Source of the DNA: Doris montereyensis
Lineage: Eukaryota; Mollusca; Gastropoda; Nudibranchia; Dorididae
Assembly (NCBI GenBank): GCA_037039925.1
Contig: JAXRKP010001079.1
Span: 106,599-170,598 of the forward strand
Length of the DNA: 64,000 nucleotides
Direction of reading: 5' to 3'
Shown: piece after piece, positions 27,379 through 39,900 of the stretch
Layout: every line of letters starts with the position of its first letter
Position numbering within the stretch: position 1 is the stretch's first letter
Program-made: the position numbers and the translations under genes
The notes under the pieces: generated by a model
The model's input: only the letters and a program-made list of their open reading frames with translations
Told to the model about the DNA's origin: nothing
The model's database searches: none

Positions 27379-28439
27379 CACCTTGACTGGCGAGTTTTGG
27401 ACCAAAAGGTTGATTTTCTGTTCTTTGCACATTCGGGTAGAATGATCATTTATCTACAAGTTCATGGTAGAAAAATGTCCATATGACGTATAATTTATTT
27501 TTTACAAAATATTTTGTAGGCGAGGGTAGGTAAAAACTTTTGACGTAAATTACCCTAACACTGACTGAGAAAATGGCAGTAAAAACCCATAGAATGGCGG
27601 TTAATCACCAAATGTGGCAACACACGATTTGACCTTGTTTTGCCGACACCGATATACATGTCTCCCATCAATGTGTGATATAAAGGCGTTGCGCATCAGT
27701 GTGCATGTAAACACGCGCACAAGCATAGGATATAGAGGAAAAAACAAAAAAATGGTCATTTCAACGTCTGTTTCACAACAGTGCACATCTAAACCTAGAT
27801 TTATAATCCTATTTACATAAGTTACAATGCCAGAGACTATCGAAAGAGTAAGGGGGCTGCTACAACAAGGGAAACGTGTTTGAAGCGTTTGTTTTGTGTT
27901 ATTTTCTGTTGATTTTTTTACTTGCATTTTTCTCGAAATGTAGTTTTTCCACACTAAAATTCTATCTCCTCCGCCATTTACCGAACGATTTGTATTATAT
28001 TTGGCACACAGGTTCCTCTTGTCAATGTTAATAGAATGACCTCGGTTTTTTTTTAATATATTGTTAACTTTTTGAGGGGAAACAAATTTTTGCAATAAAA
28101 ACGCCGTTTTTGTACATTCACGATATATAGTATTTTCAAAAATTCATTAAAAAAAATGTATATCAATAATATCGAAAAAACCTGATGTCACTCTTTAGAT
28201 ATTGAATGGAAAAGACGATCGGCACAGGTTTTGAGTGATTTTATTCATAACTAAGGGGAGGAGATAATTTTTTTGAAAATTGAGTCAAAATTGAAGATGG
28301 CGGCGTTTCTATGGCAACCAATGACTCTACAAACTTTTCAATGATATAGGATGACTGTATTTTGACAGTTACTCATGTACATACTAAAAGCAAATACCTA
28401 AATTCAAAAGCAAAAAAAATCACTTCAGGTGATATATCT

Positions 28440-28880
28440 GAGGACCTATCTAAATGCATAGGGCCATGAATACGGGATATGAGAATTGTCCTTCAAATAA
28501 TCAAATTCACGTTTCTTTCGTGTTTTTATAAATATTGAAGGTCTTGATCCATTAGACAGGCTCCAGTTACGCACATGATCTAAAGGCAGATTTCTGTTTT
28601 TCTTCCTAGCTCGGAAACTCTAACTTCATAAGTAAAGGGTAGACTTACTTGTTCAAAATCTAACTGTGTGTAGTAAATCCATATTGTGGACAACGGATTT
28701 CTTCCTTCTATTTACTACATTCTCAAAACTATAAAAGTTATTAAATCGAACTGTAAGAAGCATAACATTGTGTTTGCAGCCCTATTCGATGATCAATTAC
28801 AAATATTGTTTACTTTTCCTGAAAAGCCATTTCACACAGATTTATGTGTTTAGACAGTTTTACAGATGATATATAAAATT
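28440..28880 (-). repeat. Dispersed repeat C, copy 3
   Basis: Reverse complement of the 16330 and 19010 copies (for example tatgagaattgtccttcaa and gtttagacagttttac). The similarity may extend upstream into 27500-28440, but no second copy of that part is seen here. Confidence 0.75.
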
Positions 28881-28999
28881 CTGAGTTGGTGGTTCTTTGC
28901 GCAACAAAGGATCTCTTGCAAGGCCACCTCGAGTCACCATATTTTGTATGTGGGTACTATAATATGATACCAAGATTGTTTTCATTTCAAAAATTGTTC

Positions 29000-29201
29000 T
29001 ACCAGAATTGACATTTAAATAAATGAAAATTTCATTGTTTCCCTGTTTTTTAGTAGAATTTTCATTCACCTAAGCCGTCATTTTCAGCAGGTTTTATAAT
29101 TAAAAATTTGGAATAATATCGTTCACGCCTAGCTGCATAACCTCAGTATAGAGTGCATACATGAATGATATCACCCGGGGTATAACATGCTTGTACTTGT
29201 G

Positions 29202-29234
<33 letters not shown>

Positions 29235-30520
29235 ATAATATATAGGAGAGAGAGAGAGAGATGTATCTGTGTTTGTGAGTGTGTTTTCAACTTCGTTATT
29301 AAATTCAAGGTACATGAGTTTCTCAAACCAAGTAAAAATACAAACTTATTAAATAAGAAGGGACCTGTATCAATCATAATATGGTTAATAAATAACTCTT
29401 GTGGGTTTGTGAACTGCTGAAAATAATATAAAAAAAGCACTGTTTGTTTATCATTTTGAATTATCATATGGAAGGTAATATAGTACTTATAATATAATGT
29501 AAGCATGGAAGGCATGTAGGGTGGTCAATTCTAATCAACATGCTTTGTATTGGAATTGGAATATTTATTTAATTTATAGCTTTAGTTTGGAACAAATCTA
29601 AGATACTCACTAAAAATACTCATGAGTAACTGTGTCATGAGTTGTGCATATTTTCACAGTTGTATACTATTATGAAAGACATAGTTTATAGTTGTAATAG
29701 TAAGATGTAATTTAGAAATGATATTTTTTTAATGTTTTTGGATGAATAGAAGAAGCTATTGTATCGTCTGTAGCACTCTTAATTTGAATAATGTCAGAAG
29801 GCAGTACTGTTGCTGATTTAACATTTCAGCTGTGATTATAATAGAGAAAAAATGTAATATGCAGTGTAGCTGTATTCTCTAAGATTGGTTATTTTCATGG
29901 TTTCATTTATATTTATGCATAAAAATAATCTACTATACTTGTTTGATTCTTAGTCGTCATAAAAGACCATTGATCAAAGGTTTTGATAACATCTATAAAA
30001 AAAAAAGAATGTGTCTTTTCCCTATGGTCTCTGGCCATTTCTCTTTTCAAAACTCCACTATTTCAGGCGTTTGAATTTGTGTAGATGTATGTGATGGGAG
30101 GAGTCTGTTGTAAAGATTTCCATCGGTGGTTGTGATCTTGTTATTTTATCTCAAATTCAAATTGATGACAATGGGAGGACTACATAATAATAATAATAAT
30201 GTTAATCGTGTTCGATGCTTGCAAAGCTTTCATCCATGTTCAACTATTATTTCATTTTCATGTCTAATTTGAATCATTTAGTTCAGAGGATGGCACCAAA
30301 AAAAAAGATTGATTTTCTGAAATAAACTTTGCTTCGTCAAAAATGAATGAGTTGTTTACAACTTGATGAAATACATGATTGTCACAGCAATGAATATTTT
30401 CTTTTAATTAATACTACCGCTAGTTAATATCCAGACCAATGCACATCAGCCCTTGGGGTGACTACATTGTATGACCCATGATACTCTTGTTTTTGTTTAA
30501 TAAATTTAACTGCCACAAAA
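29000..30520. other. AT-rich intergenic sequence
   Basis: Contains (AT)/(TG) and (GA) microsatellites at 29203-29262 and a short (TAA)n at 30186-30200; no gene seen. Confidence 0.5.
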
Positions 30521-30521
30521 A

Positions 30522-30828
30522 CAGAGGCCTCAGTAGTCCATAGGCAAGTGCCTCTCAACCAAAAGATAGTAGTTTCGAGCCCCGCCAACGATAACAATTT
30601 TCTTGAGGTTTTTCAAACAAAGTTTACTCCCCTTGGTCCAGGTAGGTGGATCGACAGCTAGTTCCATCAGAGACAGAAGATAAAAAGGAGGTCCTGTGTG
30701 CAGATCACAGCACTGTGCATGTTAATGATCCCTTGGCTGTTTACAGGGCAGTCTAGGCAAAATTAAAAATCCTACCGAAAACCCTGAGATCATATTAGTT
30801 GCGGACGTAGGTAAACTAAATCAAATCA
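30522..30828 (+). repeat. tRNA-derived SINE family 4
   Basis: The head is gcctcagtagtccataggc with the B-box-like gtttcgagccccgcc. The body (catgttaatgatcccttgg) ends in an AAATC-type tail. A Tigger-like MITE sits directly at the tail. Confidence 0.65.
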
Positions 30829-30832
30829 AATA

Positions 30833-31532
30833 CAGTGGTCTCCACCAAAATGCATGGTCCACGGGTGACAAATAAATCATGCATTTTGGCGAAGGTGTAT
30901 TTTGACGGAGTCAAGAGCCACATCCTATTATTTATACCGTCGTTCTTGTTAGGATTTTAAATTGTTTTGTTTTGTTAGTTGTTCGTTACCGTTTGGATTT
31001 TGTTTGTTGTTCATAAGTTTGAAGACAATACCCTATATGCCTAACTTATTCTCATAGATCTGATACTCTTCTTTCACTCAAAACTATACCAAGGGGTGGG
31101 ATGGTTGAGACATTTGACAAGTAGACCTCGAACTCGAAATGAATTTCTTTTTTTGGTTGACACGTGTGTCATGAGTAGGATCTCCGTAGGTAAAAGTGAC
31201 ACCCACTGAGTCGGGAAGGGGAGTGGCGGGTAGGGTTGACAAGAGCACAGACAGCCAAGACCAGGTGCATAATTGTCGTGTATATGAGTGCGCATGGTTA
31301 ACAAAGACCTAGATCACACACACACACACGACAGATTTTGTCACTGGCCTTTCTAAATGCAACAAATTAAAGACGGACTTACAAATACTGTGTTGCATTT
31401 TGGCGAAGTCAAGCCAGCCGTTGTTGCATATTGAGGGGGTAATTAGCATTGTAAAAATTCGGTTACATGAAAAAACCGTGCATTATGACGAATCCTATAT
31501 TTTGGCTGCGTACAATTTGGCGGAGACTACTG
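30833..31532 (+). mobile_element. Pogo/Tigger-like MITE, copy 1 (about 700 bp)
   Basis: Starts CAGTGGTCTCCACCAAAATG after TA and ends ...TTTGGCGGAGACTACTG. Internal motifs such as gcattttggcgaag recur. The reverse complement of 59763-60513 matches it along its length. TA target and CAGT ends are typical of pogo/Tigger elements (family knowledge). No transposase frame is present. Confidence 0.8.
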
Positions 31533-31549
31533 TGTATATAAAAAAAAGC

Positions 31550-34190
31550 CTCAAAATCATGAAATGAGCTTGCCGGAAGTCAAAATGGTTTCATGTTGCT
31601 TTCATATCAGAACAACAGCCATTTCCCAAACCACTTATGTAGCGGGCTTGTGAATCTGACTTACACAGAGGTTGGTTTGAAGGTTATCATAGCATAAGCT
31701 TTTATCCCATGTGTTTAGTTAATGCCAAAGCTCTGTATAGCTAAGTGAATCATTTTATTTCTGTATTACACCCTTTTCAGTTGTTTTCAAACATCAGTTT
31801 GATGTTTATATATACTGTTACATTTGCCTTGTGATTGATTTCTGCCACATACAGTGTTCGACTGGTTTGATTGTGGCCATAACTAGGGTTCCTGGCCGCA
31901 CCTTGGCACACCAGTACACCTGAAGCATGCAAAAATGTGTGCGTCTTTACAGCACCAATTGTTTTGGGGGTTGTTTGGGTTTGGGTTTTTTTGCAGGCAG
32001 CTAAAATAAAAGTTGTTTTAAACAAACAAGACATCATAATCAAGATAACATGAACAACAAATGCAAATAATACTCAATACTTTGAGAAAGTTTCTGAAAT
32101 TGTATGTTTAATACCATAACAGCAAAAGTCTTGCAAAGGAGACAAACAGTGCTCATAAGATGGTAAGAGAATTAAGTAGACATTTAAAGACCAGATTGTG
32201 GTGCTAATCCTAAACCATTAGACTTAAGAAAAAATTACCCTCCCATCCCCCCACTCTACTCATGTGCCAAGTCTGAGGTAGGCATCAGCGATCATGAATC
32301 TCCAGTCTTCTATGTCACTCGAGGATCTGATGAAATTATTGTTGCTGGTGTTCCTACTTGTGGCCCAGTTGTTAAAACTTTGTGTGTACTTGACATATAC
32401 GTCATTCTTTGTCGTCCCCACCCACCCCACCCCACCCCAGCCTCAAAAGAAATGACAAATTGAAAAAAGCAAAAAACAAGTCCTGAAACAAAACAAAAAT
32501 AATATTCAAATAAAAAGAAAAAAAAATAGAAAGATACCGATGAAAACGATTTAATAATATGGAAAGGTTGGATAAATTGCAACAAAATTATGAATCATTT
32601 AAAAGTTTTGCTTTAAAAACGTTAACATAGTGAATGATAATGATATAGAACAAAACTAATGTCCTTCAGTTCCAAATTTTGTGTAGTTGTACTGGATAAG
32701 TAAATGAGGTAAGTGTTGAATTTTATGTAACATATCAATATAATATGTGCAAAGGACCAAACTTTATAGGAGAGTTTCTACCAAATGAATTTCTCAAATA
32801 CGCAGCAATGAACAGACATGTGAATATTACTTCTATTGATTTATGCAATAAGTCGAAAAATTGCCGTCAATGTTTTCATCAGAATCAGTGGAGTAAAATA
32901 TAGTAGTCAGAATACAGTGGAGGTAAAATATGTTGTACAAAATTAATAATGTCCAAGTAACCTAAAGGAATAGTTTTATTCTGAACTGAGATAATAATAA
33001 TGTTAAGAACAACAAAAGCAGAAATACTCTTAGAATCTTAATAATAATAATATTTACCTTGTTTGATCAAAGAGCTGGGATTAGGAAAGCAATGGTATTC
33101 ACACATGCAATACTGGCATTAAAGATATAACTACATGTTTCTAAATATACACATCTATAAATATGTACACTTGACAAGCAGTAGTCAGCTGATTATTTTT
33201 GTCTTTCTGCCCTCCCTTTGTTTTAAATTCCTTGTTATTACAGGTTTTTAGTTTTGCTCACTCAGTTTTCTGATCCGTCACAGGCCACAATAAAGTGAGG
33301 AGAGATATGAAACACAATATCAGACAGGTGAAACTGAATTATGGAATTAACCATTAATTTATCTTCCGAGTTAACTATTAATTCTTCAAAAAGACATTCA
33401 ATTCACATAAATAATAATACGCCACCAGTTTGTTCCACGAGAAGTTGCCCTATCCACATACAGTGATAAGTGAAGTAAGAGGAAACAACAACAACATGAA
33501 AGACACGTGTAAAGGTCAAAAGATGCGAAGAAGTACCTACCAGTAGCACCAATCAATCACCTGCTGAAGATGGAAATACATTACATGACAGGTGAACATC
33601 AATAGGGTGACAGACAGAAAACATCTAACATGGTCTAGTCATAGTCATGATATTAACAACATGCACAGCACCTTTTTCGCTACTTACAAGTACAACGGTC
33701 TTCTCTGGATCTCCAGACAATTTAATGCTTGTTTTACTTTGACTTAGAAATTTATTCCATTTGAACAGAAATGCCAGACAAGCCAAAGGGTCAGATTTCC
33801 AAGTTTCAGTTGGACAAAGTACAACATGGCTCTATAACACAGTGTAACATTGATTCATTGGAACTATAGGGCTAAACTAATATCGATATCAACCTTTGAT
33901 AATACAACTACTACATGTAATGTACTAAAAGAATATTGTTCAATGAGGCCATAATTTGAGAAACTCGTGAGTGACAAGGGAAACAACTCTTACAAGGCAC
34001 GTCCTTACCCTGCTGAGTCCCAACATATCACAGTATCGTTTAGTTGCCGAAACTTTTGAGGGATGAGAATATGATACAGGTTGTTTCAACGTAAAAGGGG
34101 AGACAACAATATGATAGATGTGTGGGAATGTAAAGTGGTCTTGTCATTGAAAATGTCAATGGGCTTCATATGAGCATAAGCTGAGTTTTA
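31550..34190. other. Intergenic sequence spanning the strand-composition switch
   Basis: No gene recognised. T-rich up to about 31.9 kb, A-rich beyond. Confidence 0.5.
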
Positions 34191-34194
34191 CCAT

Positions 34195-34502
34195 TAACTC
34201 TTTGAGTGCCAATTGCTGAACTATCGGTGCTTCCGCTAAGTTGTTCTATGCCTGACGCTGATGTATCAGCTGTGGGGGTTTCTTCACAGTTTTTGTTTAG
34301 GAGACTAGTACTGTTAAAATTATGAGGAAATGCCCACAACCGACACATCGGCGTTTGACATAGAAGCGATCTAGCGAAGCACAGATAGATGTGCGGTTGG
34401 CATTCAATGCTTAGCAAAGTTATATACTTTTGAAATGTATCACTCTTGCAGGTGCAGAATTATCTGGCAAGGAGCAATAACTTTTTAGTACTCAAAGAGT
34501 TA
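34195..34502 (+). mobile_element. TTAA-flanked palindromic MITE (piggyBac-like), copy 2
   Basis: Begins TTAACTCTTTGAGT and ends with its exact reverse complement, so TIR and TTAA target are both visible. The internal hairpin arms (tgaggaaatgcccacaacc region) match copy 1 at 12646-12961 in opposite orientation. Confidence 0.85.
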
Positions 34503-36239
34503 ATTTACTATTACAGTCCTTGTATACTGACTGATTACTGCTTGAAAAGGAAACACAACTTGGTAGCAGTTAAGTGAACTTGGTAGCAGTTAAGTGACTG
34601 ACAATCTGTTTAAACATTACTTTTTTTTTAAAGGGATCGACTTGGCATAAATTAAACACAAAGAGATATAAGGGGTATCCCGTGGTAAAATGCTGTTTGA
34701 TGAAGGGATCCATGAATTTAATAAAGCTTGTTAAATGGCAGTGTGTTGCTGACTAAATCTCTTGAAAGAGAATTCATGAACATGCAGTAAACTTACTCTT
34801 ATGTCTTTGAAACATTTCTTTTCACAAAGGCGTAAAATCTACAGATGAAATGTCAAAGTATTTCAAATGCCTTAAAGAGGCCTTTATTCTGCTTTAAATT
34901 CATGAAACAAAAACTGGAAAACAGTTCAAGTGAAAGTTTTTAAAATACAGATACATGTACTATCTAGTATAGATTACAACAAGGTAGGAAACAGTATCAA
35001 AACAACAAAGTCATATAAACGATAATTTTGAAACATAAACTCTGTTAAAATGTACATTTTCTCCAATAACATTCAAGAAAGATTGTCAATCGATCGTTGA
35101 CCCGTATAAATAAAAAGAAAACGAAACATCTTTAATGAAGCACAGATGTACTGTGATAATTAATCAACAGGATTGTATAAGAAAGTTTAAGAGGAAAATC
35201 ACAGCAGATAACTTCAAAGTTGCTGCAAGAGGAAGCCTAAAAAATCTTTAATTTCTGAAATACTCTTTTATAGAAAAGCATTTCTTTCTCATTTTCATTG
35301 TTTCACAAGAAATAATCTGATCAAGTCTTTTCAAGGCACATATTTTTTCTCTTTTTCAATGCCTTCTCACGGAAAAAAACAAAAACACAGAGGTTTGTAA
35401 ACTCTGAATTTCTTATTCAAGTTAAAAATATCACTTTATCTAATTTTCTTTGGAAAATATGAATATCCCTGAATCAATGCCATTTTACAGATATCAATCA
35501 ATGGTGAAAGTTGCAAGTTTTTAAGTAAAAAATAAACGTCTTTAGAAAATGCAAACAAATTATTTTTTGCTTTGAATATCCCATTTTTGTGTGAATCATT
35601 AATGTCATAACTGACAGATCATTTAAAAGTCGAAAAGTTTCTTATTCAATTAAAGAATTTTTATTCACAATTGATCTGAGAAATATCAAATGTTAACATG
35701 GTATGCAATTTTCACCATTGAAACGTATTGTGTAAAAAAATCAATTCCAAAATGAAATGTGCTAAAGAAAACTAGAAATGGAAAAAGTGCAAGACACATA
35801 AAATCGTATTTATAATGACACCAAAGGGTCCATCGTAATTACAAAAGGTCATATGAACATGAAATAACAAGTAGAGGCCTATCAGTAGGTAGTCCAAACT
35901 GAAATCTCGAGTGTTAGCAATGGAAAAACAATTGCTATGACTAGAAAGAACTTTATTACCTAAGTAATTTGATACGAAAATCATTTCTGTAGGACAATAT
36001 TACGCAAAGTTACGAATTTTTAAATTTTCCACAAAAAAAATAAATTCAAACGGGCAACAACACCAAATATCTTCTATATCTCACAATAACGATCTAACAT
36101 ACTTCTTAAACTTGAAGTCATGAATACATAGTACAAGCCCAATTTTTTCCAACTCCGAAAATTACAAGATAGTTTTTTATCGACGTGGAAAATAAAAAAA
36201 ATTTAAAAACAGCATAATTGGTCTCTACGCACTGAATCG

Positions 36240-36725
36240 ATGACGCACACATGGCCCGAGCTGAGCAACTGGTCAGTACCACTTACTAATTACTAGATCT
36301 AGTTAGAAGGCCGTGCCGTGTTTTAGTCGAGGACGCGACAAAGCTCTGCCGCGGTAACTCGCAAAGTCGCATTTTTATGACACCGATAGTTTCTAATGCA
36401 AAATTGAATGAGCTTTCTTTTATGGGCTCGTTTTCTCTGAGTTTCTTACGTAAGTGACTCTACAAAGCGTTTTAAAAACTTTAATCGCCTCGGATGAGCT
36501 CTTAACTTTGACATTGGCGAAACTATAGGGTATCATTGTAAAGTCTACTTTTAGCACAATCGGATTCGACCAATCAGAGCCAACTATCATTCATTGAGCT
36601 ATTGCGTAACGTGAAGAAAGAGAGGGTGTCTCGCGAGCTGGATTTTCACTGGCTCGCTACTGGCTTTCACGTCTGAACACCCTCGTTTACTAGAGTGTGA
36701 GAGCACATTCCTTATCACAACACAC
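36240..36725. promoter_or_regulatory. CpG-richer island, possible promoter
   Basis: Against the AT-rich background this stretch is visibly rich in CG dinucleotides (ggccgtgccgtg, gaggacgcgacaaag, gccgcggtaactcgc, tctcgcgagctgg). Directly downstream on + is an ATG at 36726 opening MAEKGLNRSVQWCKPYYATT before a donor-like caag|gtgaat. No gene was recognised on either strand next to it. Confidence 0.35.
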
Positions 36726-36959
36726 ATGGCTGAAAAGGGTTTGAATAGATCTGTCCAATGGTGTAAGCCATATTACGCTACTACGTTGTATAGAGGAGAG
36801 GGCACAAGGTGAATAGGACCGAAAATTAGCAAAATCTGCGACTCGCGCCGAGGTGAACAGAAAAACGGGGTGGTTTGGACAAGCTGCTATCAGATATATG
36901 TTTGAAATGACCTGTAAAATAAATTGTTTTGTTTCCCAGGAATCTTGGGTTAAAAGCAA

Positions 36960-39900
36960 ATGTACAGGCTAAATGAATGCCACCAATAATACTTTTTTAA
37001 GAAATTTTCAGTGGAAGAGGAATTTTACATCCAAATAAATGTTTTATCCCTAGACATTTAAGTACTTTTTATGAGGAGAAATATTTGCAGTACATATAAG
37101 TAAGTTCAAACTTAGTTTGGAAATCACTGACTACCACAGGAAATTACATGATGCTAAAATACTCTGTTTGAAAATACCTCAACAAGGCTACCACTACCAT
37201 GAAAGATTATGGAGAGAAAAAAAGTTGTCTTCCAATTATTGTTGAAATATTCTAAAATATATATTTCAGTTGTGTCATAATTGTAAATGTTATTGTTCTC
37301 TTTAATCATCTTTGAAGGAGAGAAACTATAACCCTGAATGAGATCCGATGAGAATTGAGCAAAGCATAACAAATATACAAATCTACAGGTGTTATAATCA
37401 ATAGGGCATTTCCAAGATGATTTCAAATACAGGGCGTTTACCTGATATTGTGATATGATAGGGAAGATCTGAAACTGCTGTGAATCAGAAGGAAATCATT
37501 AAATAGGCAAAGGAACATTCAGATAGTAATAATACATTATATGGAGAGAAAAGAGTTGGGAGTTAAAGCCACATAGGCAAAATAATTGGATTAAAATAAT
37601 CAAAAAAAAGAATCCATTGCCCATTGACACCAGCTATTTCATTGTGTTTAGGTTGTTGTTTTTGTTCAAAGCAAAGAAATGGGCACCCTATGTGCAGATT
37701 TGAGTCTTGTTTGGTAACAGTAACACTATTTCCCCCCCCCCCTTGTAAATTCCTTTGAATTAGTCACATTATTGTTTTCATTTTACACTGATTTATCGTA
37801 AATAGAGATATGTTTACTTAGTATCACTATTGCCTTTAAAAAAGAAGAAAAGAAAACATAGTTAATTATACTCATTTTTAAGTTTCTCACTGAATACATT
37901 AAAGTGTGAATGTGATTCTGAACAAAAGGAAACCACATCAACACCTTTCAGGTCAATCAATGTTGAAGTGATGTTAAAATGACAGACACATTAATAGTGA
38001 GAAAGGAGGAAAAGAGGAAAATGCTAAAGTGTTATCAAAACAAAAGGCTATGTGATACTATCAACAGTAAAATATCTCAGTCAAAGCCTCACCCACCAAT
38101 AATACTCTCCAACATTTACATTCAGATATGTTGGTGATACACTGAAAGCAATAACACTACACAAGAAAAAAGACTATAAGACATTGAATCACACTAAAAC
38201 ACAAATTATGCATTCCTTCCAAAGTCAGAAGATAAGGAATTCCTACTGTCAAATTTATCCATTGTCAACAAAAGAGTTACTTATTATTGATAATACTTTC
38301 TTTTCATTTGTTCACATAAGAGATGAAACTTCTTTGGTGAGAAGAAAATTCACATTGGTTGAAATTGGATTATATTTTGATATAAACAATAGGAAAATGT
38401 ACCGGCCAAGATGATGACAGTACAAAGACACGGTCAAATGTATTTATATAAATACAATTTTCAGTATCAGATTTCAGTTTTGATCAACAATATAAAAAAG
38501 CACCCAGTCATAAAGAAAAAGTTTTTTAATATTTCATAGAAGGCTTAAGAACACGATTTGCCAAAATAATTTTGTTTACTGCTTTGAACCCAGAGTGGTA
38601 CATGAGCAAATATCCCTATAGTACAGCTACAGGCTGAGAAATGACAAACTCCAACAAATTCTTTGTTCGTGGTTAAAGCAAGAAACTAGACAGACAAAGA
38701 ATCATGATAAAACAATTTGTGAACACATCTCTTCCCTTTATATAAATCAGCTATTGATTAATGATATTGATACACATACATATACATGCACAATGACTGA
38801 GATGGAAAACTAAAAAGCTATTTCATTTGAACAAAATTATTTACTTTTTAGGTTCTATGGGGAAAACTGACAACCACCTAGATCTATAAAGTGGATTCAA
38901 AATTTGTAATGTTATAGATCTAACTAAAATATTAAGAGAAAGAGCGAGAGAAAAAGAGAGACAGAGAGAGACACAGAGACAGAGAGAGAGTGAGAGCGCT
39001 AGGTTTGTATACAGAGACAGTACAGGATCCCTCGAGTCAAAGTCATTTGATGATGATACTGTCAACAGAAATACAGGCATTAAATAGAGACAAGAAAACA
39101 TGTAATGGACAAAAAAATGTAATACTTGATATTAATATTAGCATTGATGAAAACAATTATTGAATAAAAAAAATGAAAACGTATTGGATTTGAACTATTA
39201 AAAATTCATAATAAGCACCCATTATGATCATTTATAAAAAGGAAATGAAAAAAGCTACTACTACTACTACTGAGACAAAACAACAAAACTCTAGCCACTC
39301 CAAATTTGCAAAACATTTTTTTTTTTACATAAATAGGTCCAAAAGAAATTACGTTTCCCTGATACTAAAAAAAATAAGCTTAACATAAGGTCATTGTTAT
39401 CCGTTTTATACTTTGATAACACAAATGACGCTTTTGACTCCAGTACATTCATGATAGTATTAATATTATTATTAACTAGTGTGCATGTGAGAGTGAGAGT
39501 GGAACTCATGAAAATAAAGCTATCATTGTTATCATTATTATTATATGACACAAAGTATGAAGGATTTTTTTTCTTTCAAGTAAACCCTGTCCACCATTGC
39601 AGCGATCTCAGAAAAAAGGAAGAACAAAAAAGCATCAACATGATGCTGAATACAAGATGAGGAAATAAATATGACAATGACCAAATTTCGTATTTTGCTG
39701 AGTTTCTCTTGCTGGTTAATATTAATAAGGCTTTAACAGCAAATAATTTGAATAAGGAAATATTTTTAAAATTGGTGTTTGTCTCACAGACAGACAAAAT
39801 GATAACCAGCTGAAGTATTACAATTTACAGCAACATATTTCATGGGTTTTCGGTAATGTTAGAAATAATTTCCCCTCTGTTGCAACATAGTCTCAATGTT

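Noticed and set aside
34166..34417. 83-residue - strand open frame
   Set aside because: Lies inside the palindromic TTAA MITE.
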